DNA of 64,000 bases from positions 1 to 64,000 of the forward strand of contig NZ_LUUB01000066.1 in the NCBI RefSeq assembly GCF_001641635.1. Direction: 5' to 3'. A program made the position numbers and the translations under genes. Under the pieces are notes generated by a model. The model was not told where the DNA came from and did not search any database. It saw only the letters and a list, made by a program, of their open reading frames with translations. Positions 54,036 to 63,525 of the stretch are shown here, one piece after another. The first letter of the stretch is position 1; each line of letters starts with the position of its first letter. Origin of the DNA: Bradyrhizobium centrolobii (lineage in GTDB: Bacteria > Pseudomonadota > Alphaproteobacteria > Rhizobiales > Xanthobacteraceae).

Positions 54036-55148
54036 TCATCGCCGCCGCGTGCTCTGTTCTTGGATGAGTGTTGAACTTCCGCGCGGCAGACGCTTGTCCC
54101 GTCTCACCTTGCCGACAATGGGACGAGGCGGGACTGGCTGAAGCACTCTGGACGGAAGCCTTGCGTTGCCTTGTGCCAATAGTTTGCGTTCCCAAGCGAG
54201 CGCATGGCGGACAATAAGGGAAAGATCATCCCATTGGGGTTGCCAGCCCAGCAGATTGCGTATCCGTTCCGCTGACGCCACGATCTTCGCCGGATCGCCA
54301 GGCCGGCGCGCGGCAAGTTCGACGGGAAAGTCGTTTCCGGATTCGTGCCGCATGGCGTCGATCACCTGCATGACCGAAAAGCCGCGGCCGTAGCCGCAAT
54401 TTAGCGTCAGGGGCTCTCCACCACCGCGCAGGTATGAAAGCGCGTGACAATGAGCGTTTACGAGGTCGCTCACGTGGATATAGTCGCGAATGCAGGTCCC
54501 GTCAGGCGTGGGATAATCGGTGCCGAAAACCTGCATCTTCTCTCGTAGACCCACGGCGGTTTCCGCTGCAACCTTGATAAGATGCGTTGCCCCTCGCGTT
54601 GCCTGCCCAGTGCGGAGGGCAGGATCGGCCCCTGCTACGTTGAAATATCTCAAGATGACGTAGCGTAGGCCATGAGCGCGTGCAGCATCACGCAGCATTG
54701 TTTCGGCCATCAATTTGGATGAGCCGTAAGGTGATACAGGCGCAACGGGGGTGTCTTCCGTGACGGGATTTGCCTGCGGATTCCCGTAGACCGCAGCCGT
54801 CGACGAGAGGATGAAACACTGCACTCCGCTCCTGATTGCGACCTCGAACAGGCTTCGGGAATTTTCGGTGTTGTTGCGATAATATCGAAGCGGTGCGGCA
54901 ACCGACTCCGGGACAACGACAGAAGCCGCGAAGTGAATGATCTCCGAAATCCCATACTTGGCGATCAGCGACGCAACTCGCCTCTGATCCCCGATGCCCT
55001 CAACGAAAAGCGGGGCCCCGGATGGTATTGCCCATTCGAACCCCGACGAAAGATCATCGATCACGACGAGCTGTTCGCCACGATCAACGAGTTCGTACAC
55101 CATGTGGCTCCCAATGTATCCGGCACCTCCGGTGACAAGGATCGCCAT
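54036..55148 (-). CDS. galE: UDP-glucose 4-epimerase
   Basis: 370 residues. It interconverts UDP-glucose and UDP-galactose for cell-surface sugars. The NAD motif GGAGYIGSH is at residues 7-15, the catalytic Ser in SSTAAVYG and the Tyr-x3-Lys as YGSSK. SVVVPESVAAPLRYYRNNT is typical of GalE. The last 35 residues extend past the usual end of about 335 and are basic, suggesting a fused tail or a lost stop. It is divergent from the GT39-like gene. Confidence 0.92.
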   Translation of the reverse strand: MAILVTGGAGYIGSHMVYELVDRGEQLVVIDDLSSGFEWAIPSGAPLFVEGIGDQRRVASLIAKYGISEIIHFAASVVVPESVAAPLRYYRNNTENSRSLFEVAIRSGVQCFILSSTAAVYGNPQANPVTEDTPVAPVSPYGSSKLMAETMLRDAARAHGLRYVILRYFNVAGADPALRTGQATRGATHLIKVAAETAVGLREKMQVFGTDYPTPDGTCIRDYIHVSDLVNAHCHALSYLRGGGEPLTLNCGYGRGFSVMQVIDAMRHESGNDFPVELAARRPGDPAKIVASAERIRNLLGWQPQWDDLSLIVRHALAWERKLLAQGNARLPSRVLQPVPPRPIVGKVRRDKRLPRGSSTLIQEQSTRRR

Positions 55149-55369
55149 TGTTAATCTGCCTTGGGATGCCTGAATTGAAACTTCGGAACAAAGTTCCCTT
55201 CAGGCGTGTTATCGGAGCCCAGCCAAGGACAACACTTGAGATGCGCTGGGGGTTCGCTCGCGATTGAGCGGGGTGTCGCCTGATGTGATGCAGGCGGCAG
55301 GGCAGAGCCGCTTGCGTCATGATCCGCCGCTTGAACTCCTCGGGCAGCCGCTCGATCGCAGGACAATGT

Positions 55370-57067
55370 ATGGCGCTTGAACGGGTGGATGGCGAAGGTT
55401 CTGGGTTTGCGAGGCCGAAACTCGGCCTCGCATTTGCTGCTCGCCATGCCGAGACGTTGCTGGTGCTCCTTGTGCTGGGCGTGGCCTTGGTCATCGGGCT
55501 TGCGACCGCCGCGGATTACGGGCCATCCACCGACGAATTCAACACCGACGAGTACGGCCCCAAGGCGCTTGCCTGGTACACGAGCGCCTTTGCGGATCGG
55601 TCTCAGTTCGAGACGGTCGAAGAGTATCTGTGGATGTATGGACCGTGGTTTCAGATGCTCGTCGCGGCCGTACAGTCGCTTGAGCTCGCGAACCCGATCA
55701 CGGTCCGGCACGCGATGACCTTCCTGTTCGGCCTCGCTGGGCTCGCCGCCTTCGTGCCGATGGCACGGCTCACGGTCGGATACTGGGCTGGGTTGACGGC
55801 GCTCACCCTGTGCCTGCTGACCGGCTACCTGTACGGCAACCTGTTCTTCGCCCCTATCGACGTGCCGTTCATGTTCGCTATGAGCTGGTCGACGCTCTCG
55901 ATCGTCATGATGGTGCGGCAGGTGGTGCCGAGCTGGCGTCTGACCCTTGTGACAGGCCTCGCCACCGGCCTCGCCATCGCGACGCGCACCGGCGGGGTGA
56001 TCACGCACGCTTACCTCGTCGGCGGCATGAGCCTGTGCCTGCTCGAGGTGCTGCTGCGCCATGGCCGCGCGGGCTATGCCCAATTGCGCCAGATCGCCCT
56101 GCATACGTTGCTGGTCATCCTCATCGCCTGGCTGACGGCGATTGCGCTGTGGCCGTGGTTGCAGATTGGAAATCCGCTCATACAATTCCTCGAGGCCTAC
56201 AGGCACTTTGATACGCTCGACACCTCGTTCGAATTCCAGAACTGGGGCCGGCTCACATTCACCGATAACGTGCCCGCCTGGTACATCCCCGGACAGCTCC
56301 TGGCGCGTCTGCCCGAAGGCTTTTTGGCTTTGCTGTTGCTCGGCATGGCGGTCTGGTTCGGTGCTGCAGCGTCGTGGACCCGCGCCACCCTCGGCGCCGT
56401 GCGCCGGTCCGGCATCATGGGACTGCGACCACTCGCGGCCGAGCTTGCGGGATCGCGCGCGGTGCTGGTCGTCAGTGTGGCGGCGTTCGGGCCTGTCGCG
56501 GTGCTCATCCTGCAGGGCTCGACGCTCTATGACGGTGTCCGCCACGTATTGTTCGTGATCCCAATGCTCGCCATCGTGGCCGCGCGCGGGCTCACGAGCC
56601 TCTTGCCCGTCTTGCGACGCCTCCCGATTGTGCCCGCGGCCCTCGCGGTCGCGCACGCGGCCGCCATCGTGCTGATGCTCGTCATCCTGCATCCGCTCGA
56701 ATATATCGCGATGAACAGTCTGGCAGGCGGCGTCGCTGGCGCCTACGGCCGTTTCGACCTCGATTATTGGAGTATGGCGGCTCCCGAGGCGCTGCGCCGC
56801 CTCGAGGATCGAATTGACGCCGAGGGCCGGTTCGCGGGCGATCCACCGCGCGTGCTGGTCTGCCTGGCCTGGCGCGAGCAACTGGCAGGCGTGATGTTCC
56901 GTCGCAACTGGATTGCCGAAACACATCCGGAAGAGGCCGACTACCTGATCGCCACCGAGCGCTGGCCTTGTGCCCACGGCACGACGGCCGTACTGGTTGA
57001 TGAGATCAAGCGATTTGGCCGCCCGTTCGCCCGGATCTACGCCAATCGTCGCGGGCTCGGTGAGTGA
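55370..57067 (+). CDS. GT39/ArnT-like membrane glycosyltransferase
   Basis: 565 residues from ATG 55370 (AGGA upstream). A first helix (TLLVLLVLGVALVIGLATAA) leads into a periplasmic loop with the acidic DYGPSTDEFNTDEYG, where such lipid-linked sugar transferases place their catalytic Asp. About ten helices follow. They use polyprenyl-phosphate sugars to modify lipids or proteins; the substrate is unknown. The DUF2304 and GT2 genes downstream on the other strand could provide that donor. Confidence 0.8.
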   Translation: MALERVDGEGSGFARPKLGLAFAARHAETLLVLLVLGVALVIGLATAADYGPSTDEFNTDEYGPKALAWYTSAFADRSQFETVEEYLWMYGPWFQMLVAAVQSLELANPITVRHAMTFLFGLAGLAAFVPMARLTVGYWAGLTALTLCLLTGYLYGNLFFAPIDVPFMFAMSWSTLSIVMMVRQVVPSWRLTLVTGLATGLAIATRTGGVITHAYLVGGMSLCLLEVLLRHGRAGYAQLRQIALHTLLVILIAWLTAIALWPWLQIGNPLIQFLEAYRHFDTLDTSFEFQNWGRLTFTDNVPAWYIPGQLLARLPEGFLALLLLGMAVWFGAAASWTRATLGAVRRSGIMGLRPLAAELAGSRAVLVVSVAAFGPVAVLILQGSTLYDGVRHVLFVIPMLAIVAARGLTSLLPVLRRLPIVPAALAVAHAAAIVLMLVILHPLEYIAMNSLAGGVAGAYGRFDLDYWSMAAPEALRRLEDRIDAEGRFAGDPPRVLVCLAWREQLAGVMFRRNWIAETHPEEADYLIATERWPCAHGTTAVLVDEIKRFGRPFARIYANRRGLGE

Positions 57068-57101
57068 CGCGCCAAGTCCAGGCGCGACTTGGCAATGGCA
57101 T

Positions 57102-57512
57102 CTACTTCTTCGCCTGCGAATCGATCGGGGGCGCCTCGGCCTTTCGGCCCAACACGACCGGGCGACGTTTTCGCCGAGGGACTGCCTCACGCTGGCTCTC
57201 CTTGGCGCGATCGATCGCCACGGCGCGCGCCAGCCGCGTGATCATGTCGAGCTGGAGCCGCAGCTTGAGATGCAAGTTGAGCATGATAAGCAGGCTGATC
57301 ACGACCCAGATATAGACGATGAGGTCGGAGCCGCGGCCGATACCCACGAGGGCCGCAAGCGCTGTGGCGTGCTCCTGCACCCAGACGAAGTAGAGGCCGG
57401 CGAGCGCAGCGCCGCTCGCGAGCAGGCCGATGATCGGCACCGTCCGATGCGCCGACCAGGCGTAGACCAGAACAAACGTCAGAAGGGCTGTCAGCAACAG
57501 CTGCGCGATCAT
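57102..57512 (-). CDS. DUF2304 membrane protein
   Basis: 136 residues with three helices and the signature GIGRGSDLIVYIWVVISLLI. These proteins regularly accompany GT2 polyprenyl-phosphate sugar transferases. Its ATG overlaps the GT2 stop by four bases, so the two are coupled. The basic tail (PRRKRRPVVLGRK) is cytoplasmic. Confidence 0.85.
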   Translation of the reverse strand: MIAQLLLTALLTFVLVYAWSAHRTVPIIGLLASGAALAGLYFVWVQEHATALAALVGIGRGSDLIVYIWVVISLLIMLNLHLKLRLQLDMITRLARAVAIDRAKESQREAVPRRKRRPVVLGRKAEAPPIDSQAKK

Positions 57513-58198
57513 CGGTAGAGCCTCCGCGCAAACAGATCGATCAGGATGGTCAGCGCATCGGTGATGCGTTGACCCTTGCCCAGCGAATAGGCGCTGTACT
57601 CGATATTCACCGGCACTTCGACAAAGCGCAGGCGGCTCTGCGCGATCTGGTGCAGGATCTCGGACGCGTGCGCCATTCGGTTCTGTCGCAACGAGATCGC
57701 GCGGGCGCCGCGCGCGGTCATCGCCCGTAGGCCATTGTGGGTATCGGTGACCGGCAGTCCGGTGTTCGCGCGCGTGAACCAGAGCGCCGCGCTGAGCAGG
57801 AGGCGGCGCGACATCGGCAGATTTGCGGTCGCGCCGGTGAGAAAGCGGCTGCCGAGCGCGAAATCGATGCCGGGCTGCTCGATCGCCGCGAGCAGCGCCG
57901 GGATGGCCGCGGGGGAATGCTGGCCGTCGGCGTCGAACGTGACGAGCGCATCCGCACGCTGCTCGAGGGCGTAGTCGATGCCGGTCTGCAGCGCAGCGCC
58001 CTGTCCGAGGTTGATCGGATGCCGGACGACGACCGCGCCTGCGAGCGACGCGACGTCACCGGTTCGGTCGCCGGAGCCGTCATCGACCACGACCACCGCG
58101 TATCCGGCGCGGCGAATGCCGGACACGACGCTGCCGACCACCGGCGCTTCATTGTACGCCGCGACAACGACCCAAGGATTGCGAATCCGGCCGGTCAT
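57509..58198 (-). CDS. GT2 glycosyltransferase (polyprenyl-phosphate sugar type)
   Basis: 229 residues. The GT-A fold shows VVVAAYNEAPVVGSVVSGI, the nucleotide site VVVDDGSGDRTG and the metal motif FDADGQHSP. The pattern is that of DPM1-like synthases loading a sugar onto polyprenyl phosphate. Followed by DUF2304 (overlap) and preceded by a methyltransferase 43 bp upstream. It may make the donor for the GT39-like enzyme. Confidence 0.9.
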   Translation of the reverse strand: MTGRIRNPWVVVAAYNEAPVVGSVVSGIRRAGYAVVVVDDGSGDRTGDVASLAGAVVVRHPINLGQGAALQTGIDYALEQRADALVTFDADGQHSPAAIPALLAAIEQPGIDFALGSRFLTGATANLPMSRRLLLSAALWFTRANTGLPVTDTHNGLRAMTARGARAISLRQNRMAHASEILHQIAQSRLRFVEVPVNIEYSAYSLGKGQRITDALTILIDLFARRLYR

Positions 58199-58241
58199 GT
58201 CTCGTCCATCCGCAACGAGGATAACCCATGGGAGGCTCGTA

Positions 58242-59114
58242 TCATGGGGGCGCCTTGCTCAAGACCACGCGCATCGCGTCGAACAGGTTCACCGGAATGG
58301 CGAACCGGTTGCCGGTCGGGCTGGCCGCGATCTTGCGGCCGAGCATGCGACCGACCTGGAAGGCGATCAGGGAGAACGGCACGAATTTCCAGGGGCGATC
58401 GGAACTCTCGACGCGAAGGCCGACCGAATGGGCCAGAGACGCGATGCTGTCGCAGTTGAAGAACCACAGGTGCTGTGGAGGCGTCATCAGGCGCCAGTGC
58501 GCGCCGGTTGACCGCGCCGCCAAGGAACCGAAGTCTCCGGTCGTCAGCACGATGATTCCGTCCGGCCGGAGATGGTCCGTGCACAGCGCGAGCGCTTCCT
58601 GCGGGTCGGGCAGATGCTCGATGACGTCGAGGAGGACGATGACATCCAGGGTGCCAAGCGAGTTGAGAGTCGCTTCGCTCAGCAGGCCGCAGACGACGTT
58701 CAGGCCGAGATCGCCAGTATGGGCAACAGCCGCCTCCGCCGGCTCGATGCCGCTCACCTCAAATCCGGCGCGGCGGGCTTCATCGAGAAAAAAGCCGTAG
58801 GCGCAACCGATCTCGAGCAGGCGGCCCTGTGGCTTGCGGTGCTGGATGAACTCGACCGTGCGGGCGAACTCGCGCCGCAGCACGGGTTCGGCGCCGCGAT
58901 AGTCGGCGTAGCCGTCGGACTGACGGCCGGAAAAATAGCCATCGTCATAATAGGCGAGGGGATCGAAGCTCGATGCCTCGGTGCGTCCCAGTCCGCAGTC
59001 ACGACATTGGAAGATGTCGCAACCGTTCTTAGCGTAAAGAAACCGATGCGGCGTCGCCCGACTGCACGCGGGACACTCAAGTGTAAGCGCAGTTCGGTCG
59101 TTTCGCATCAGCAC
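58242..59114 (-). CDS. Zinc-ribbon class I methyltransferase
   Basis: 290 residues from GTG 59114 or ATG 59108. Two Cys-x2-Cys pairs (CPACSRA; CRDCGLGR) form an N-terminal ribbon, then SAM motif I LLEIGCAYGFFLDEA and motif IV VIVLLDVIEHL. This arrangement is common among methyltransferases of polysaccharide clusters, acting on sugar nucleotides or lipid-linked sugars. It heads the GT2-DUF2304 run on the minus strand. Confidence 0.85.
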   Translation of the reverse strand: MLMRNDRTALTLECPACSRATPHRFLYAKNGCDIFQCRDCGLGRTEASSFDPLAYYDDGYFSGRQSDGYADYRGAEPVLRREFARTVEFIQHRKPQGRLLEIGCAYGFFLDEARRAGFEVSGIEPAEAAVAHTGDLGLNVVCGLLSEATLNSLGTLDVIVLLDVIEHLPDPQEALALCTDHLRPDGIIVLTTGDFGSLAARSTGAHWRLMTPPQHLWFFNCDSIASLAHSVGLRVESSDRPWKFVPFSLIAFQVGRMLGRKIAASPTGNRFAIPVNLFDAMRVVLSKAPP

Positions 59115-59334
59115 ATGCGTCGCGCCCCTAGCCTCTCTTCAATGCAAAAAATGCGTCGGATGCCGAATTGTTCCTCTCGGCGAACGTCCACGCGGCCGCA
59201 GGCGCCTGGCCGGCAGCTGCGAAATAGATCGAGGATGGTTCAGACTCTCGCCGGTGCGGCACTGTGAGACGGCGGTCATCCGAGGGTACTAGGCGCCAGC
59301 CTCGCCACGCTGGCGCCACGTCAGCTGAGGCTGA

Positions 59335-59460
59335 TCCTGAGAGCAGCTTGGCCGCGTCGTCGCCCAGGATGCTGGCGCACTGCTTGTCCGTGAGCTCCGG
59401 CGTCTTCATGACGGGCTCGATCGGATAGGAGGGTACGGCGTCGGCGCAGTCTGGAATTCG
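59335..59460 (-). pseudogene. C-terminal remnant of an amidohydrolase
   Basis: On the minus strand VMKTPELTDKQCASILGDDA and AKLL match the C-terminal end of amidohydrolase_2 enzymes; the body is absent. The direct repeat 59466-59520 begins immediately upstream, so the gene seems cut exactly at the repeat. Confidence 0.6.
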
Positions 59461-59465
59461 ATAGC

Positions 59466-59520
59466 AATCTCAATCGCATAAGAGTTCGCGGTTTTATTCT
59501 GAGTGGCCGCGCCATGACTG
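59466..59520. repeat. Island-flanking direct repeat, right copy
   Basis: Partner of 53546-53600, same orientation. It abuts the truncated amidohydrolase. Confidence 0.55.
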
Positions 59521-59567
59521 CATCATCCCAATCAGTTCTGCCTCTATCGCAGCACTCACCCGCTGGT

Positions 59568-60695
59568 TCATAGCGCCTGAAGAGCGCTGCGGGACGGTGC
59601 GATCGTCAGCCAATCCGGAATGCGGCGCTTGGCGATCCAATATGGCCGCCAGACCGATAGCCACGTGGCGCGGTCGAGCGGCGCTGTGCCCCAGCGCCGC
59701 TGTCCCGTGTTGATCTGCAACAGATCGTGCGTCTGGAGCCACTGCTGCGCGGCCCACCAGAGTTCGCGCGGTGCCTCGGTGTTGCCAGCACCTTCAAGCT
59801 CGACGATGCTCGGGAAGGGATCACGAGGACCACAGCCAACTCTCAGCGTGGCGACGCGCTCGCCATTCCTCCGGACGCTCCAGAGCCGCGAGCGATTGTG
59901 TGCCACGTTGTAGCCGTAAGTCTTGAGGCAGTTCCTCATCGCGTCCGCCTCCTCTGCGATGGCAGAGACCGAATTCAACGGAAGGAAATCGTAACCGGCC
60001 ACGTGACCAGCTCGAAGCCACATGTCGGCGATCACCTCGCGGCCGAGGCTCACATGCAACGCGATCCCCACTCGCCAATCATCCGCGGCCGCAAGGGCCG
60101 TACCCATGCGCATATCGGGCGTCCATGGCTGCGTGATGAGCTCGCGTCCGAACGTTGCCCGTTGCGTCGAAAACCACGACCACAGGCAGATGAGCCGCAG
60201 CCGAGCCGGGGTCACTCCTCTCGGCTCGCGGACGAGTTCGCGCGCGATCCACAACGCCGCCGGTTCATGCGCGAGGGAGGCGACGTCAGCCACGACCTGA
60301 AGCCAGATCGGCGCGAGTTTTGGTGAGCGCGGAAGATGGTTGGCGATCTGGCGGCGAAAGAACTCGCTGTCAGGCAACCTCGCGATCGGGCCTGCGAATG
60401 CCTCTGGAGGCAGCCTGCGCAGCCACAGGGGCAGATCGGCGGCGGCCGCCACCTCCGCGAGGCCAAGCCCATCGATCACGCATGCGAGCGCGGGCGCAGG
60501 ATCGAACGCAGGCCGCGGCACGGCCAGCGCGAACAGAAGCGCAGGAAAGCTCGCAGCGAGGTCCGCAATGCGCGAGTGCCGCATTGCCAGAGTATACACC
60601 GCTCCCCGGAAGCGGGGATGATATCTCCGCAGCCGACGCTCGAACACGTCGGTACGCTCGGCGTCCCGGCGGGAGGCCAACAGACTTGAAGTCAT
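59568..60695 (-). CDS. PcfJ-like protein
   Basis: 375 residues from ATG 60695. The C-terminal half carries the PcfJ-type pattern: EEADAMRNCLKTYGYN (acidic, then Met-x-Asn-Cys), an S-x-W-S-V-R strand and RVATLRVG, followed by a helix W-W-A-A-Q-Q-W-L. PcfJ domains come from conjugative plasmids and mobile elements; their function is unproven. Rich in Ala/Arg, with no membrane segment. It has no conjugation genes around it. Confidence 0.65.
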   Translation of the reverse strand: MTSSLLASRRDAERTDVFERRLRRYHPRFRGAVYTLAMRHSRIADLAASFPALLFALAVPRPAFDPAPALACVIDGLGLAEVAAAADLPLWLRRLPPEAFAGPIARLPDSEFFRRQIANHLPRSPKLAPIWLQVVADVASLAHEPAALWIARELVREPRGVTPARLRLICLWSWFSTQRATFGRELITQPWTPDMRMGTALAAADDWRVGIALHVSLGREVIADMWLRAGHVAGYDFLPLNSVSAIAEEADAMRNCLKTYGYNVAHNRSRLWSVRRNGERVATLRVGCGPRDPFPSIVELEGAGNTEAPRELWWAAQQWLQTHDLLQINTGQRRWGTAPLDRATWLSVWRPYWIAKRRIPDWLTIAPSRSALQAL

Positions 60696-61084
60696 GACAA
60701 TAATTCCGCTCGTGCGAACGCGAGGCCCGCAAGCAGGTTCAATCGATTTGAGGGCTTGGAATCTCACCCGGGGTTTCAGTCCCGGGGTATGCGTCAAGTA
60801 TCGCGCATCGAACCCGGGAAGCGCGCAATCGCAAACATGGCCGCCTCCAGCAATGGAATTTGTGGGCACGCCATTAGCTTGTTTCGCGGCAAGACGCAAC
60901 TCGAGACTGCATCGCCCGTAGGATGGGTAGAGCGCAGCGAAACTCGTCCGGCGTCACGCCGAGCGTTGGCGATGGTGGTGCAGTACTGTACGCTCATCAT
61001 CGAGAACAAGCGTAGTGTCACGCCGGCAAGGCGGACATCGAAATGCGCCGTAATTTGTGGGGCCCACACCCTGGAATTCGTGCC
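60696..61084. other. Gap between PcfJ-like and UbiA-like genes
   Basis: Holds a palindrome near 60765-60786 (ACCCGGGGTTTCAGTCCCGGGGT) and a CGTAGGATGGGTAGAGCGCAG motif of interspersed-repeat character. No gene is supportable. Confidence 0.4.
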
Positions 61085-61999
61085 ATGACCGCGTTGAGCC
61101 GTCCCGACCTCAGCGACATCCACCCCGGCGACTGGGTTGACCGGCGGTTGCCTTTAACATGGCGGCCGTATGCACGGCTTGCGCGCCTGGACCGGCCCGT
61201 CGGGATTTGGCTCACGCTGTTTCCGTGCCTCGCCGCGCTGATCCAGGCCTCGCACGGATCTCCTGCGCTCTGGCAGTTGATCGTCTTCTCGCTCGGCGCG
61301 CTGCTGATGAGAAGCGCCGGCTCAACCGTCAACGATATAGCTGATCGCAAGTTTGATGCGCACGTCGAACGGACACGCTTCCGACCGCTGGCCAGCAGTC
61401 AGCTCGAACTCCGCCAAGCGATCGCGTTCCTGATCGTGGAGCTCGGGCTCGCGGCGTCACTGCTGGTTTTCTTGAGTCAGTACACACGCTTGATGGCAAT
61501 CTGCGTGCTGCCGCTCGTCTTCATCTATCCGTTTTGCAAGCGATTCACCTACTGGCCACAGGCCGTCCTGGGGGCGGCGTTCAATTGGGGAATGCTGATG
61601 GTCTGGGCTGAGGCGGCCGGGCATATCCCGCCTGGCGCCATCGTGATGTGGATCGGCGCCATCAGCTGGCAAATCGGCTACGACACCGTCTACGCTTACG
61701 TCGATGTCAAGGATGACATCCGCCTCGGCTTGAAGTCGACGGCAATCCTGTTCGGCGAGAGGGGACAAGCCTGTATTGGTCTCGTCTACGCCCTTACGGT
61801 CGTATCATGGTCGCTGGGCGGCTGGCTGCTGGGCATGTCGTTGTCCTACGCTGCCGGAATGGCGGTGATCGCCGCGCACCTCGCCTGGCAGGCCTGGCGC
61901 ATCGACCTCGAGCGCCCGAACCTGAGTTTCAGCCTGTTTTTGTCGAACATTTTGACCGGCGTGTTTTTGGCAATCACGGCGCTCATGGGGACTTGGTGA
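61085..61999 (+). CDS. UbiA-family prenyltransferase
   Basis: 304 residues and about eight helices from ATG 61085. The first Asp-rich motif is NDIADRKFDAHVERT, the second YAYVDVKDDIRLGLKSTA, both complete. The pattern fits 4-hydroxybenzoate polyprenyltransferase of ubiquinone synthesis. No ubi genes are adjacent, and it borders accessory DNA, so it may be a paralogue for another aromatic acceptor. Confidence 0.85.
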   Translation: MTALSRPDLSDIHPGDWVDRRLPLTWRPYARLARLDRPVGIWLTLFPCLAALIQASHGSPALWQLIVFSLGALLMRSAGSTVNDIADRKFDAHVERTRFRPLASSQLELRQAIAFLIVELGLAASLLVFLSQYTRLMAICVLPLVFIYPFCKRFTYWPQAVLGAAFNWGMLMVWAEAAGHIPPGAIVMWIGAISWQIGYDTVYAYVDVKDDIRLGLKSTAILFGERGQACIGLVYALTVVSWSLGGWLLGMSLSYAAGMAVIAAHLAWQAWRIDLERPNLSFSLFLSNILTGVFLAITALMGTW

Positions 62000-62024
62000 G
62001 CATTCGATCCACCGGGTGAGCTTT

Positions 62025-62558
62025 ATGGCATTGGCGATCAACATCCGTGCTGACAACAGCTCAGCAGACGACATCGAACGCCTGTGGGACCAGGTCAGCG
62101 TGTTTGAGATCGAGCCGTCGATGCGCAAGCTTGGCTACCGACCTCATTTTACATTCGCAATCTACGACTCGCCCGAAATCGACGAAAAGACTGCCTGGAG
62201 TGCGATGCTCGAGGCCGTCGCTGGCCAAGCCCAAATTGGCATCGAATTCAGGCGTATCCGCTGGTTCGAAGGCAGTCCTCTTGTGCTCTGGGCAGAGCCA
62301 ACCGCCAACGACATCCTCACCCGACTCCACAGCTCGATCAGCGCCGCAATCGATCCCGCGTATTGTCGACCTCACTACCGGCCCGAAGCGTGGACACCGC
62401 ACTGCACGCTCGGCATGCACATCTCCGATGAACGGCGCGACGACGCTCTTGCGTTTGCACGATCGTTCGATCGAAAGATCGAAGTGCTGTTCGACGTCGT
62501 CGATTGCGTCGCTTTCCCACCTGTGCGGATCATTTCAGAGCGGAAATTGCTGCCTTAG
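62025..62558 (+). CDS. 2H phosphoesterase (2'-5' RNA ligase-like)
   Basis: 177 residues from ATG 62025 (GTG 62016 is an in-frame alternative). The two His-x-Thr motifs are PHFTFAIYD and PHCTLGMHI, spaced as in the 2H phosphoesterase superfamily, which opens or closes cyclic 2',3'-phosphates. It follows the UbiA-like gene by 25 bp. Substrate unknown. Confidence 0.8.
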   Translation: MALAINIRADNSSADDIERLWDQVSVFEIEPSMRKLGYRPHFTFAIYDSPEIDEKTAWSAMLEAVAGQAQIGIEFRRIRWFEGSPLVLWAEPTANDILTRLHSSISAAIDPAYCRPHYRPEAWTPHCTLGMHISDERRDDALAFARSFDRKIEVLFDVVDCVAFPPVRIISERKLLP

Positions 62559-62567
62559 ATCTGCGCG

Positions 62568-62963
62568 TCAGTCCTCGACCGGTAGCCCGTTCCCATGCAC
62601 ATACCAATCCGCGCGTGACGACCACTGCGCATGTCGGTCCGGCGTCGCGCCGAGCGGCTCATCGAACGCGCCGGCGTGAATGATCGCCTCGCGGCCGCTG
62701 CGGGTGAGGTGGGGCATGGGGCTGCCGCAGATTTTGCAGAACGCGGTGGCAAAGCTCCGCGCCGTCGGCAGGTCGTAGCGCGCGACCGAAGCCTCGCCAC
62801 GCAGCCATCGCAGCGCCGCGGCCTGCACGATTACCTCGGAGGAATGCGACGACCCGGTTGCCTTGCGACAACGCGAGCAGTGGCAGTTCAGGAAACGATC
62901 GAACGGGCCTTCGACCTCGAAGGCGACCTCGCCGCACAGGCAGCTTCCCCTGAATGTAGTCAT
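62568..62963 (-). CDS. GFA-family (glutathione-dependent formaldehyde-activating fold) protein
   Basis: 131 residues with the zinc-binding pattern CLCGEV, CHCSRCRKATG and CKICGSPM. The family includes proteins once thought to activate formaldehyde with glutathione, a claim now doubted; most members are unassigned. Convergent with the 2H phosphoesterase, 9 bp apart. Confidence 0.88.
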   Translation of the reverse strand: MTTFRGSCLCGEVAFEVEGPFDRFLNCHCSRCRKATGSSHSSEVIVQAAALRWLRGEASVARYDLPTARSFATAFCKICGSPMPHLTRSGREAIIHAGAFDEPLGATPDRHAQWSSRADWYVHGNGLPVED

Positions 62964-62999
62964 TTCGGCTTTCGCCCGCGGTCGATTATGATCACGGCG

Positions 63000-63365
63000 T
63001 CACTCCCCTTCCGGCTCTGGCGGCTTCTCGGCCACCTCGTCGGCGTGGACCTGCGGACCGCCTTGCGCGCCGCGCAGACGGATCATCGTGTCGATCACAT
63101 CGACGTCGATCTTCAGCATGTCGAGATCGCGGGTCATTTCGCGCACCTCCTGGCCCTTGCGCGCCAGCTCCTCCGAGACATCGACCGCCATCTTGCGCTC
63201 GGTCACGTTGCCCGGCGTGTTGACGAACAGTTTTGCCCGCATCCATTCGAGCCGTGCCCGCTGGGTGTCGCGCTCGAATTTCTTCTCTGCATAGCGGCGG
63301 CGTGCCTCGGCGTAGGCGCCGATCAGCGCGGTTTCCGGCAGGCTCCACAATTGCTCGACCGACAT
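63000..63365 (-). CDS. Coiled-coil hypothetical protein
   Basis: 121 residues from ATG 63365 (MSVEQLWSLPETALIGAYAE); ATG 63371 is also possible. It is all helical and rich in Arg, Glu and Lys, with an acidic/Pro tail EVAEKPPEPEGE. Not recognised. It lies 36 bp upstream of the GFA gene and may share its transcript. Confidence 0.6.
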   Translation of the reverse strand: MSVEQLWSLPETALIGAYAEARRRYAEKKFERDTQRARLEWMRAKLFVNTPGNVTERKMAVDVSEELARKGQEVREMTRDLDMLKIDVDVIDTMIRLRGAQGGPQVHADEVAEKPPEPEGE

Positions 63366-63525
63366 GGTCATGCCGCTTCGGGTCCCAAGGCTTCGGATCG
63401 GTGGGAGATTTTACTCCGCCCCCATCAGAGCCTTCCAGCGGTCAATTCTCAAGGGGTACGTCGGACGTGCGGTGGCATATTGCGATGGCCGTCATCGCCG
63501 TTGCGGCGGGTCCATGCCCGCGGTC

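Noticed and set aside
55151-57190. Long minus-strand frame opposite the GT39-like gene
   Set aside because: Composition is Arg/His/Gln-rich without domain; it mirrors a clearly coding membrane protein.
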